A stretch of DNA of 64,000 nt from Zopfochytrium polystomum (lineage: Eukaryota; Chytridiomycota; Chytridiomycetes; Chytridiales; Chytridiaceae). A model generated the notes under the pieces. The model was not told where the DNA came from, did not search any database, and saw nothing but the letters and a program-made list of their open reading frames with translations. Positions 49,990 through 64,000 of this stretch are shown piece by piece. Where the stretch lies: contig JAIVFJ010000079.1 of the NCBI GenBank assembly GCA_025765615.1, positions 206,649-270,648 on the forward strand, read 5' to 3'. Position numbers and translations under genes: made by a program. Positions within the stretch are counted from its first letter, which is position 1. Every line of letters begins with the position of its first letter.

Positions 49990-50548
49990 CGATCTTGAGG
50001 TGGTCACGAACCCGAGTGAACGCAGCCCCACGATGTCGTCTGCGGCACCTACTTTCGTGCTGCTGGGTCAGCTGTTGCTGCTGCTGCATCAGGCGAAGCT
50101 GTGCTGCCGATTCCTTTCGCGATCAGCTTGTTCGTTCGTTCGTTCTGGATTTTCAGTTCTTGTCGTCGTCGTCGTATCCGGACAGACAGGCCCTTGTCGC
50201 GTCCGATCTTGCCTGCTGCTGCTGTCTGTCTGTTGCTCGCTGTTGATCGTCGTCACTCCGGTCGGGTCCCCCCAACCTTCCCCCCGCTTTCGTGCGTTCG
50301 TCTTGGTGAAGAAGAGCGGCTTCTGCTGCTGGTTGCGACTTTTTGGGGTGACTTTGGTCAGCTGAGCGAGAGCGAAAGCTGCGACGACGACGACTCTCGA
50401 CTTGCGACGACTCGACCCCTCGCGAACTCGCGTCCCGGCGGGTGCCCAACCTCCTCTTTGCCCCCGACACGCTCGCTCACTCGCGAGGACGGACAGGCCA
50501 GCAGCCCGCCCCGCCCTCATCTAAACCAGAAGGAATCTGCAAGCAAGA
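49990..50548. other. Cyclin upstream region at the edge of the mobile-element island
   Basis: About 0.55 kb of GC-rich sequence with GTC/GTT-rich patches. It should hold the cyclin promoter and 5' UTR. No clear gene or transposon domain is visible. Confidence 0.4.
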
Positions 50549-52928
50549 ATGAGCGACCCGGCTTGTCCTCGCGCGTTCTCGCGATCGGTAGGGCAGTGGC
50601 GATACCTTCACTCGGAAAAAAGGCACACTCGGCGGTTGGTACTTACCTTCCGCGTCCCCCCTCCTGCCGGCCTTCCCTCACCAAAAATAAAAAAACACAC
50701 ACCCAGATCGATGCAAGCGGATACTGGACGCCTCTCACCGAGCCGCCGTCCTCATCACTGCCGTCGGCGATGCCGACGCCCGACGAGACGGCCGTCAAGC
50801 GCGCGCAGGCCAGCCCAGAGGGAACCTTCAAAAAGACCAAGATTACAGCCGCCGCACCGGCGGCCACGCTCGACGGCGGCGGCGGCAACAACAACAACCT
50901 CTTCCGCGCGATGGCGGTTAGCGAGGGCGGGACGCCCTTTAGGATGAAAAATCATGAACTGATCCGTCTTCCGGAAATGCCGGGCAAGGAATGGACGGGC
51001 CAAGAGGTAGTAGGCGTGTTGCCGTTTCGACCGTCGTCCACGGCGACGGCGCCGGACGAGCCGCGGTTTGAGACCCCGGTGTCGACGAAAGAGGATGTGG
51101 AGGTAACGGTTTTGACTGTGGATTAGTGCCCCCGACTGATATTTGAGATGGGGCTTAAAAAAAAAGGTGTCCACCAGCGGAACACGCCCGACTCATAGTA
51201 TTCCAACATTGGGCGAGAGCACAGCCGCGATTATCGGCGCGACCGCGAGACACTCGGCCAGCACTCTATCGGCGAGTGCCCGGGACGGCAAGGGAGACGG
51301 TTGCGACGGTGACAACGATTTGTTTCCAAAAAGCAGTCATTATGTGCTTCCAGCGGCCCCATTCGACACTAGTGCGATTGAAAAGATTGCAGCATACATT
51401 GACGATGACAATGATGTGAGGACCTGATTGCAGCTGCTGTTCACCGTGTGACGTCCCTCTGGGCCGCTTATCATCGGCGCGGAAAAAAAAAACAAAACCA
51501 AACACAAAAGGCGCTGGAATTTCTGCGGCACGTGGACTACATGCAACGATGCGCCGACTTTGAAGCAGAATTTGCGACCAACGTTTCGGCATGCGGCAAA
51601 ACTGTCATTGAAAATAGGAGTCGAGCGATTCATATCATGAACGAAGTACGATTTTAAAAAAACTTGAAACGAAAGCGTGTCCACTTTTCCTTACTCATTG
51701 CTCTCCTGCAAGATCTGCGTGGAACAGGTTTTTCGCAGAGAAACGTTTCACTCGTCGATTGCGTTCCTCGATTACTTTTTGTCAAAGACTAAGTACAGTG
51801 GAAGCGAAGACCTGAGTGTTCTCGCAATGACTATGGTTTACATCGCCGCAAAGCTTTGGGTATGGCCACTGTTGGCTCCATCGCAGAGATTTTCTGTTAC
51901 CACAACCAACGCGCTCCTTCTCCCCGACTTCCCGCAAACGTTCCCCCTCGCAGGAGCCGTTGACGCCAAGTGTTCAAGAACTTGCAGCCAATTTTGACGA
52001 CCCTGACGACTCACTTTTTCACATTCGAAAGCTCGAGTATATGTTTTTCAAGGTAAAGTCCTCCCTGTGATGGTGGGTTGGAGGCTGATTGTTTGCCCGC
52101 CAAGCTTTCTCCATGCTGTGTCCCTGTGATTCCAACTGTCTACGACTGGTTTAGGCTCTTTATGCACAATATTCGCGTGTCGCAAGAAGTGGTGGCTCCC
52201 GCCATGTCGACGCCGTCGACGCCAATCATGACACCGTCGACGCCAATCATGACACCGTCGACAACACCAACGCCGCCAAGCCCAACGCCGGCGAGCCCAA
52301 CACTCTTGAGGCCGGCGACGCCAACACTGAAGAGAATGACGTCGCTCGTGTTGACCCCAACCATGATGATGGCCGCGACCACTCCGCCTGTAGGCAACCA
52401 ACATTTCTGGAGTGCGCAGGAGCAGTTTTACGCCCAGAGCGGCCGCCACATGTGCCGAACTCTCAAGCCAAGTGACTTAGTCCTGCTCATGTCCTTTTTG
52501 GACATGCTTAAGAGTGATGGTACGTACGTGGACACGCCGCCGTCACAGCTGGTCGCAGCGACCCTATTTGCCTTTTTCCCACGCAACGTCAAGGACGATC
52601 GAATCGCAATGGCTCTCGGGATCGCAAAGAGTGGCGAAAGCAAACTGTTCAAGGAAATTGAGGAGTACCTCGCGGCGTACAAGCAGACAGTCTGCATTGC
52701 GGAGGATGAGTCGATCGACTTTTTTATGCAAACGATTATGGAGAAGCCAGACGCAAAGGTTTGTTTTTGTTTTCATTTGGCGTGGCTGATCACTTGCGAA
52801 AATCCTGCAAACTCCAGGACTCTGACGTACTTGAACGAAAAGACGACGCTCGCCCGGCGCCTGCGTCGTCCCACCTGGACTTTGACAGCGACGACGAAGT
52901 TCCCCGGATGGAAGGGTACCATGACGAC

Positions 52929-52959
<31 letters not shown>

Positions 52960-53285
52960 TTCCAGGCCGACCCGGCCATCGCACGGACGTTGGACACCAT
53001 CGCCCGGGGTCCCGGCACTTGTTTGTAGAGAGTGACGGCGAAGCTGACCTCTACGACTGCGGGTTCATCAACAACGCCGTGGTCAACCACTGCGGCAGCC
53101 GTCGCTACGGGCACCGTGTCGACGACGACGCGGCGGTGGCGGCGGCGGCGGCGGCAACGGCGACCGAGGAGGAATGCTTGACGCCGACTGTTGATGGCGA
53201 GGGTGAAGCGTCGCGCAGCCCGGCGACGCTGGCGAATGCGCGCAAACGATTGTTATCATTATCACCGCGGGGTGACGACCACTGA
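50549..53285 (+). CDS. Cyclin, most like cyclin E
   Basis: Cyclins activate CDKs; E-type cyclins drive G1/S and phosphorylate RB. The start is taken as ATG 50549, with an intron ending at about 50706; ATG 50770 is an alternative. The first cyclin box is spread over several exons: RSRAIHIMNE, then ICVEQVFRRETFHSSIAFLD and LAMTMVYIAAKLW, then EPLTPSVQELAANFDDPDDS and IRKLEYMFFK. The second fold starts at VIPTVYDWFRLFMHN and continues after a long insertion with LVLLMSFLDMLKSDGTYVDT and LVAATLFAFF. The last exon encodes an Asp-rich, Ser/Thr-Pro-containing tail; TGA is at 53283-53285. The insertion (about 52200-52395) is rich in TP/SP motifs and contains a tandem repeat. E-type assignment rests on overall pattern and is less sure than the cyclin assignment. 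Confidence 0.85.
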
Positions 53286-54033
53286 GAGAAGCGAGCGGGC
53301 GACACTCCTCCACTTCGGAAATGATGCCCCGCGCCCCCTCGGGCAATGCAACCTCCCCCCTTACCCCCCCATCAATTTGTTATGTTTTTACTTTTTTTTG
53401 TTTGCTGTTTTGTCCTTCTTGTTTATTCTTCCTTTGTTGGTTTTAATAAGGTTAAAAAAAAGGAGCTTGCCCGTTGCTTTGCGGTAACCGCCCTCCACTT
53501 GGCACGAAATGAAGTTGCTTTGCTGTACTACCTTTATTTTTATTTTTTTTCGCTTAAGCTCATCGGATAAAGAGCCTGAAGTATCATGTAAAACCTTCTT
53601 GAGTTTTGATCTTGTGGGTCTTGAGAACTCTGCTTTCCCTTTGGACAGCGATCCCAAGCTCATGCCGAAATACGACTCACACATACATGCGATTGGCGGA
53701 AAGAGAGAAAGTTACCTGCTGGTTTTGCATTTCAGTAGATCAATTGCTGGGCCACAGTGGGGGGAGCTGCTTCGGCCAGTTTGAAAACTTCAGCTTCTCC
53801 CCTGTTTGTTTTCGTCGCGCGAACGAACGCGAAGACAATTTTTGTTGTTTTGTTACTGAAAAAAGTAAGTTTTTTTTTTCCTATTCTTTTTCCGACTCTT
53901 CTCTTTCAAAGAACTTCACATTGGGAGTTGCAGCTACTCACAAGGGGGGCTTGCTTTCCTGACCCCCTGCGCATCTTCTCTCTCTCTCTCTCTCCGCCCA
54001 CCTCCCTCCCCAGAAAACACACAACAAACGATC
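53286..54033. other. Intergenic region cyclin to kinase
   Basis: The 0.75-kb gap has T-rich patches (about 53385-53460, 53530-53555) and CT repeats just before 54000. It should contain the cyclin 3' UTR and the kinase promoter. No gene seen. Confidence 0.45.
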
Positions 54034-57000
54034 ATGGCCCGCGGCGGCGGCGTCGGCGGTCACATCGTGAGCAGCAGCAGCAGCCCCGGCTGGCCCAGCG
54101 ATGGCCGTATCAAGGAGAATCACAGAACCGCATATCGAGCCGGCGACGGCGACCAAGGCGATGACGACGATGACTGCGACGACGTGGTCGCCGCAGCCAC
54201 CCACAACATCGGTTCGGATCGGAGGAGGAGGGGGGTGGGGAAGGGGGAACATTTCGCTGTTGTCTCTTCCTTTCGTTGCTGGACGCCCAGCCTAAAACCT
54301 GCGACCCCCCCGCCGGCTCTGACTGCGTTGCGGCCCCCCTCTTCCATGACCCTCTCTCTCTAACACTTCCTTTCACAATCCTTCCCGTCTCGTGCCCCCG
54401 GGTCGCCCCCCGCTATCCCGACCTTCAACACTGTTTCGATCTCTCATGAACACAACACAACAGGAGGCGTTTCCCGCGCCGACATCGCCGCCGCCGCCAC
54501 TGCGGCGGCAGCGTTCCCTCACCCGTCGGTACGACGGCGGATGGACGATCTGTCGCGGCTATTGGCGCCGGACGCTGCTGCTGTTGCAGGTGCAGCGCTT
54601 TGGGACGGGAGCTCGGCGCCGGTGATTGCGACGGCGGCAACGGCGGCGGCGGCAGCGGGGGTCGTGACGGCGGAGGCGCTGCTGGACACGCTGTACGCGC
54701 TGGCGCTGGACTGCAAGGCGACGGCGAACCAGTCGGAGTACGTTGCGGCGTTTTTGCGAAAGTGTGAGTTGAAGGAGCCAAGTTTTATTTTTATTATTTT
54801 TATTTTTTTTTGGGGAGGGTTTCAAATTGTGGGTGATATTTTGGGGGTTGGGTTTGAAAGTTTGCTCCCCAGAGGTTAAGTATTTCTCCCGTGCTGCCCC
54901 CCCTCCCCCCCAAGACGAAGCATTCGTGAACAATCTGCAAAGCCTCCGAGTGAATACGCAGGACTTTGAGGTCGTCAAGACGCTGGCCACGGGCGCAGTC
55001 GGAAAGGTTGGGAAAGTCGTTGTGTTCTTCTCTTTGTCGCCCAAAATTAGTTGTTTGATCCACGGTATTATAAAAATTACAGGTTTGCCTCGTTCGCGGA
55101 AAACCAGACCGGCAGGTTTACGCCATGAAGATTTTGAAAAAGATCGACTTGCTTACCCGGCGCGAGGCAAGTCTGGAGGAAGCGAATGCTGTGTGTGCCT
55201 CAGGCTATTCTTTGGCTTACGTCCCAGTCCTCCCCCACTCGCCGTGCTTCCCTTCCCCCCTCCCCACTCGCGCACCGCCCTCCACCTTACCCTTAAATAC
55301 TATCGCCAGGCTGCATTCTTCATGGAGGAGCGCAACGCGTTAGTCTTTGCAAAGCAATCGGACTGGATAACGACGCTCTACGCGGCGTTCCAAGACGACG
55401 AGCACCTGTACCTGGTCATGGAGTACGCGCCGGGGGGCAGCCTCCGCTCCCTCATCAACAACCGTGAGTCGCCCATGACGGAGGCCGAGGCCCGGTTCTA
55501 TGTCGCTGAGATGGTGCTTGCGTTGGAGGAGCTGCATCGTTATAATTACATTCATCGGTGAGGTCTATTTGGGACCGTGCAGAAGAAAAACTGTCTGGCG
55601 TCGCTAATCCACACTTTCGCCTGTCCGGAACAAAAAACTGAATAGGGACGTCAAACCTGAAAACTGCCTCATCGTTAGCTCCGGGCACCTTAAGCTCGCC
55701 GACTTTGGATCGTGCATTCGGATGGGAGAGTCGAACAAAGTCTCGTCCCACGAGACTGTCGGCACACCAGGTGCGACAAAAATAGCGTTCTGCGGTGGAA
55801 CGAGCGCTCTGATTTTAATTACAAAAACTACTAGACTACATATCGCCCGAAATTCTCAGGGCAAACGAAGGAAGAACCAACTACGGAAAGGAAGTTGACT
55901 GGTAGGTCCGGCCTCGCAATCTTTTGTTGCTGACTTCTGCAAACCATAGGTGGTCTCTAGGTCTGAACAACGATTTCTTCTTCTTATCTCCTTTCTCGTT
56001 ATTTCGATGGGGGCGGGGTGGAACAAAGTCAAGCAAGGATGGTTTGCTAACGTCCTTGCAGGCGTCATTTTATACGAGCTTCTATTTGATGAAGTCCCCT
56101 TCTATTCCGAGTCTCTAATGGAAACCTACGCGAAAATTATGGATCATGAGGTATCCACCGCCTCTCAACATAGTTCCACGCTCTTGCACTAACTTGAGTT
56201 TTCTTCCAGAGATCCTTTGCTTTTCCGGACGACCTGGACATAACCATTTCCTCCGAAGCAAAAGACTTGATTAAAAGGCTAGTCTTTCGCGATCAGATAG
56301 TGCAAAACTGTTACTCATCGAAACGCGTCCGGCGCTTTAGGCTTGTATGCACGGCAGAGTCAAGGTTGGGCCGTGGAGATGTTGAAGAAATAAAGCAGCA
56401 CCCCTGGTTTAAAGGATTCGAATGGGAGAATATTGCTTCCGGTAAGATTCGGGCGAGGTGTGGGGGTTTTTTTCCCCCGTCGTCTCCAACTAACGCAGCG
56501 GCGCCACTGCCAGCAACTCCTCCGTTCGTCCCCGAGCTCAGCGGACCCGACGACACTCGGTACTTTGAGGACGAGGACAACGAGAGCAAAAAAGTGGCGC
56601 GACGGCCGATGCCGAAAAACAAAGAGTTCATGGGCCAGAACCTACCCTTTATCGGGTACACCTACGTCCACAACGGCTCCCCGGCCCTCCTCTTTCCGCA
56701 CCACCACCAGAACCTGCCGCCGCTGCCCAACCAGCACTCCCAGACACCGACGGTGGCGACTCCGGCGCCGCGGCGCGAGAGCGAGACGAGCGAGGGCCGA
56801 CGGCAGCGCGAGAAGCTCGAGCAGCACCTCGCGCAGGCGCGGGAGCGGGCCGCAGCGAGCGCGTCGGAGGCGCAGGAGCTTCGTGGGAAACTGGCTCAGT
56901 CCGAGGCGGGGCGGGTGCGGGCGGAGGGGGAGGCGGAGCGGCAGCGGGAGGCGGCGCGGCGGGCGGCTGCGGAGCGGGAGGAGGCGGAGGGGCGGGTTGC

Positions 57001-60000
57001 TGCGGTGCGGCGGCGCGGGGAGGACGAGGCCCGCGGGCGGGCGCGGGCGGCGGCGGCGGCGGCGGAGGAGGAGGCCGGGCGGCTGCGGGCGGTGGTGGAT
57101 GCCTTGCGGGAGGAGCTGGCTGCGGAGAAGCAAGCAGCGCGGCAGCGGGATGCGAGCGTCGCGGCGGCGGGCGAGGCGTGGGCGGAGCTGGAGAAGGAGG
57201 TGCAGCGGTTGCAGGCGGTCGTGAAGGCGGAGCGGCGGGAGAAGGAGGACGTGGCGGACACTGTGGCGGAGCTCAGGAGAAAGAATGAGAAGGCATCCGA
57301 GGAGCTCCGCGAGGCGAGGGCCGACAGGGACGAGCTCGAGGGCAAGTGTGACGGTTTGGTGTCAGAGGTCTCGTTCGTTCGTCGCCAGATTTCCGAGGAA
57401 CGGGCAAAGCTTGACCAGCTTGAAACTTCGTACTCGCAGATTGAGAGAGAAAAGGCGTTGATTGATGTGGACCTGCGCTCAGCAAGGCGACAGCTCGAAG
57501 AGCTCGCAGAGGAGAAGCAAGCGCTGGCGGCGCTCGTTCGCTCCAAATGCGCGGTGGATGCCAAGGAGTCGGAGCAGCTTCAACTACGCGAAAGAGACTC
57601 GGCCGAATTGGACGCGCTGAAAAAGGAAAAGGTGCTCTTGGAGCTGACGGTTTCAGACTTGAATTCAAAGCTCAAAGCACTGGTCGCAAAGGACACCGAA
57701 GCAGCCGACTCGATTGCCGCACTATCTTCGAGGCTATCACAACAGTCTGCAACGGTCAAGGATCTCGAAGGCTCCGTAGCCCATCTCAAATCCACCCTCT
57801 CAAACAGGGATACCGAGCTCCAAGACCTCAGAAAGATACAGGCGAAAACACAAGACGAGATGAAGCGCCACGAAGAAAGGGCATCCACACTAACCAAGCA
57901 GAACGAGGCCCTTGCGGTCCAGGTATCAGAGCTCACGGCCCAAGTCAACCACGAGAAGGAGCTCGGCGTGGAGGCCAGCCGCAAACTCACTTCGCTTGAG
58001 CAAAGCCAGGCGGACGCGATGCGGAATCGGCACGACGAGACCGCTGAGCGGGAGGAGCTAAGCGCGTCGCTGCGCGATGCGGCACACCAGGTCGAGAGGC
58101 TCCGCAGTCGAGCCGCGGACCTGGAGACGGAGCTTGCCCGGACGACAGTCGACTACGAACTGGCCTTTGCAAAGCTTCGGCAGGAGAAAGCTGAGCTCGC
58201 GCAAGAGGCGCAGCAGGCGGTGCGGGCCAAGGAAGGGGTAGAGATGGAGCTTGCGGCGGAGGCCGATAAGGTCGAAGAGCTGCTTGAGAGGGCTTCGAGG
58301 TACGAGGACGCCATATCGAGGGCTGAGGACCGCGTGCGGCAGATGGAGGCGCGGCTGCTGGAGGCGCAGACGCATCACAGCTTGGAGGCGGCGCGGTCGA
58401 GAGCGCTCGAGGACCAATTGGAGACGTTACGGCTGACGGTCGAAGATCAAGTGGCCAAGCTTCGCGCATTGGAGATCCACTCGGTCAAAGGGGAGACTGT
58501 GTCGCTGTCGTCCGACGGCAAGTCGGACCGTCTCAAGACCGCGTTGACGAAGCACAAGTACGCATTTTTCCGCACGCAGCAGCAGCGCGCGGATCAGGAG
58601 AAGGCAATGCAGAGGCTTCAGGAGGCGGAGGAGGATATGAAGATAAGCAGCGAGCACGAGCACGTTCGGAGAGTGAGCGCTAGTTCAAAGGCGTCGCACG
58701 GTTCGAATCAGACGAAAGGTTCTGAGCCCTTCAATGGTGGGAGAGGCTGTCAGTAGCTACGAATGATCTCTTTCTAACCGAACAGTTACACCACTCCAAA
58801 GTTTTCGAATTCGACTCTTCCATCCCGCTCAAAGGGCTGCTTAGCCTGCCAAAGGGCGGCAAAGTGAAGAAGGGGTGGAAGCCTCACTTCGCAATCGTTC
58901 GCGACTGGAAGATCATCGTATTTGACAAAGAGAAGGACATTGAGACGTCTGAGGGGACCGTCTTTGCTGATCTGCGGTAACGCTGCGCTTACCCGCACCC
59001 TTTGCACTATTTTCCGCGTGCTAATTGGTTTAAAAATAGCTCGGACTTGTTCGTCGTGAAGTCAGTGTCTCAAAACGAGCTTATCCACGCCAGCGCCCGA
59101 GAAATCGACTCCATCTTCAAAGTTCGCTGCGCAGCAAAAGTTGCCTCCTCACCGGTGAGCTGGGTGGAGACCGTTTCCTACGTGCTCCTTGATCACTCAT
59201 TCGTTTAACGTTTCAAAAAAGGCAACCACGATGAGCCGAGGAGACCTCAGCCGCCGAAAAATAACCCTCGAGCGCGAAATTGCTCTCGAACAAAAGCTGA
59301 AACAGGCTGCAGAGCGCATGCTTGCTATATCCGGCGATGCACAGCGGACTGTAATCGTCAGCCAGATCGAAGCGTCGCTGAAGAAGCTTGAAAAATGGGG
59401 CGATGAGGTCGCGAGGATCGAGAAGCAGCTTGCGAGCTTGGAAGAGGTGCGGGTCGTTTGTGCGCGGGTCGTGACGACATTTTCCAATAGTCGTGATCGA
59501 CCAACATGCTTATTGTTGCTTCCGACTGTCCCCCCACACCATTCTCAAACACAACAAACCTGTACCGCGCCCCAAACACAGACTACCGACAAGCCCACGC
59601 AAGAGCTGAGCCAGGACTTTCTCGACGAGGAGATTGCGCGGTTCAAGACAGTACTGCAGGCTCAGCTGCAAGAAGAGACCCGCAAACAGCAGAACCTGCT
59701 CAAGCTGTCTGGGCCAGACCGCAAATTTAAGGATAGCAAGCACGGAAGGGACGTCGAAGTCGAGCTACACGCCATAGCCAACCAGATCTCCAAACTGGAA
59801 GGTTTGTAGATGGTGCCGCTTGATATAACAAGGGGAGAGGAGAAGTAGTAACGATTCGGGGGAAACGCAATCACCATTTCCCTCAAATGTTCTCCTTAAC
59901 GTTTTGGTGACTCTTCCAGGTGACCTCGAAACGTTGCAGTCGGGAGACGTGGAGCGCGTGTCGGTTCTCCTGCGCCGGCTCGGAGAGCGCACGTCGAACG

Positions 60001-60949
60001 GGCACAACTTTCAGGTGCGGCAGTTCCAGAAGCCAATGGACTGCTCGCACTGCCATGAACCGCTATGGGGCCACAAGTACATCGAATGCATAGGTTGGTT
60101 TTGCCTTCTGTCCCTGCTTGCGGAGGAGCTGTATTAGGGCCGGAGGATTTTAGCAAGTGAGGGTCGAAGGCTGACACACCTCCACACCACCTTCCCGCCA
60201 AAACTTAGACTGCAAGCTGGTCTGCCACTACCTCTGCCGACAGGTGATTGAGCAAAGCTGCGACGACGTGAAAGCCCTCAGCAACGCCAAAGCGCTGGTA
60301 CCTTCATTTTCCCTTGTTCTTTCCTCTACCTACCTTTCCTTCATACGCTAACAAACACACTCCACCCGACCATGCCTCGCAGTACTTCATGGCACCCAGT
60401 CCGCAGGAAAAGCAGCGGTGGCTCGCCGGGCTCGAGCACTACCGCAAGGAGGCGCTCAGCTCGCACCAAGGCGGCAGCCACACCCACCCCCACCATCACC
60501 ACCATCACCACCACCACCACCACACCCTGACGTCCGCGTCCCTGCCGTCAATCAGCGCCGCGGCAGCGGCAGCAGGTAGCAACAGCACTCCGCCACTGTC
60601 GCCCGCGGCGGCAGCAGCAGCAGCGGCAGCAGCAGCAGGAGCCACGTACGCGGCGCTGCCGCCGCCGTCGCCGATGACCGCGAGCATGCCGAGCCTGTCG
60701 CCGCGGCGCGTGGGGGGTGGCGGCGGCCTCGGTGGGGAGGAGGCGGCAGCCGCGTCTGGGCTGTGCGCGGGGGCCGTCGCCGGGCGGCGGGGCTGCGAGT
60801 TGCCGGCGGACAGCAAGATGGGGTTGGGTGCGGAGGACGAGTACGTGGCGCCACCGGCGGTGGCGGCGGCCGCGGCTGTTCGGCGGAAGCCATCGCTGTT
60901 CCGGAGTGGCACGCTTCGGTTCCAGAAGGCTGGGGCTGGGGGGGAGTGA
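54034..60949 (+). CDS. ROCK/MRCK-type Rho-effector protein kinase with split PH, HR1-like and C1 regions
   Basis: A DMPK-family AGC kinase expected to regulate actomyosin downstream of Rho-type GTPases. ATG is at 54034 in exon 1; the Ala-rich second exon starts at about 54464. The kinase domain (54955 to about 56560) has a P-loop [11 protein letters not shown]-type lysine in [16 protein letters not shown] (split by an intron), LADFGSC, GTPDYISPE and the AGC tail [20 protein letters not shown] 750-residue coiled coil follows (56560-58700). Then PH N-half ([10 protein letters not shown]...GWKPHFAIV; about 58820-59150), two HR1-like helical hairpins (about 59222-59446 and 59580-59803), a complete C1 finger (about 60003-60255), PH C-terminal helix ([15 protein letters not shown], about 60395-60440) and a poly-His/Ala tail. 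TGA is at 60947-60949. The C1-in-PH order is that of ROCK; the HR1 insert is unusual. A 63-nt GC-AG intron is likely at 56278-56340. Confidence 0.94.
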
Positions 60950-61335
60950 TGGCGGCTGGTGCCGGATATTACGGCACCGGGAAGTGTGCTATGGTGGGGG
61001 GTGTTTAAAGCAAACGGTGGGCGTTGAATACCCCAACGCGAGGTCTTGGCGCGACATTCAGAGGATCGATAGAGGGGAGAAGGTTTACCATTTTTTCGTT
61101 TTTATAGTATGGCCCCCCTCCTGAGTAGATGAGGAGCGGGAGGGGGGTGTTAAAAGCGGAGCTAGTAGTGTCCAAGCCAGCCGCAATATACTGTCAGTCC
61201 CACTATTCGTCTATTTCTTTGGCGCTAGCGACATTCTCGGCCACTTGACCGGCCCAAACGAAAAAAAGGAAAGGAAGTAAAGAGACTGCCGCATATCGAG
61301 TAGTAAAACCCTACCCAAACCTCCGCTCCTTCCTT
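60950..61335. other. Convergent intergenic region kinase / NVL
   Basis: The 386-bp gap between convergent genes should hold both 3' UTRs. No gene or repeat stands out. Confidence 0.45.

Positions 61336-64000
<2,665 letters not shown>

Noticed and set aside
60484..60525. Poly-His tract resembling a vector tag
   Set aside because: It is encoded by mixed CAC/CAT codons within a larger low-complexity tail and continuous with the kinase gene.

Overview
The window is nuclear DNA of a eukaryote. Its genes are split by many short spliceosomal introns, mostly GT-AG. They encode conserved eukaryotic core proteins with expanded low-complexity tracts (poly-Ala, Ser, Asp, Gln, His). A retinoblastoma pocket protein, an E-like cyclin, a TPX2 homologue and a ROCK/MRCK-type kinase with PH and C1 domains together point to an opisthokont, most likely a unicellular relative of animals or an early-diverging fungus; this placement is inference. 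Host DNA is GC-rich and full of homopolymers and dinucleotide repeats, mostly inside introns and UTRs.

Layout. 1-4130 (-): CNOT1, the CCR4-NOT scaffold, 3' end cut by the window. 5889-9365 (+): ZFAND4-like protein (ubiquitin-like plus AN1 finger). 9910-10418 (+): TIM9. 10717-14661 (-): MCM5. 15920-21486 (-): RB pocket protein. 23033-24484 (+): unrecognised acidic Ala-rich protein. 25009-28070 (-): TRM6. 28406-33053 (+): BOP1/ERB1. 33391-38072 (+): TPX2-like. 38886-50000: an island of duplicated and mobile DNA. 50549-53285 (+): E-like cyclin. 54034-60949 (+): Rho-kinase-like DMPK-family kinase. 61336-64000 (-): NVL/RIX7 AAA ATPase, 5' end outside the window.

The island holds a small Cys-containing ORF with a decayed tandem copy; an 8.07-kb Ty1/copia element (39836-47906, minus) with 121-122-bp LTRs, TTTAT target-site duplications and a polypurine tract; a 306-bp solo LTR nested inside its pol gene; and remnants of a Ty3/gypsy element. 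The copia element is degraded (two in-frame TAG codons and one frameshift). It keeps an A-AAT-TTT slippery heptamer at the gag/pro junction and an apparent spliceosomal intron in the integrase-RT linker.

Functional themes. Four genes act in the cell cycle: RB and the E-like cyclin (G1/S control), MCM5 (replicative helicase) and TPX2 (spindle, Aurora A activation). Four act in RNA or ribosome metabolism: CNOT1, TRM6, BOP1 and NVL. The most notable items are a split PH domain in the kinase that appears to contain two HR1-like coiled coils besides the C1 domain, a consistent polarity of simple repeats within introns (T/GT after donors, A/CA/CT before acceptors), and a heat-shock-element-rich promoter inside the nested solo LTR.
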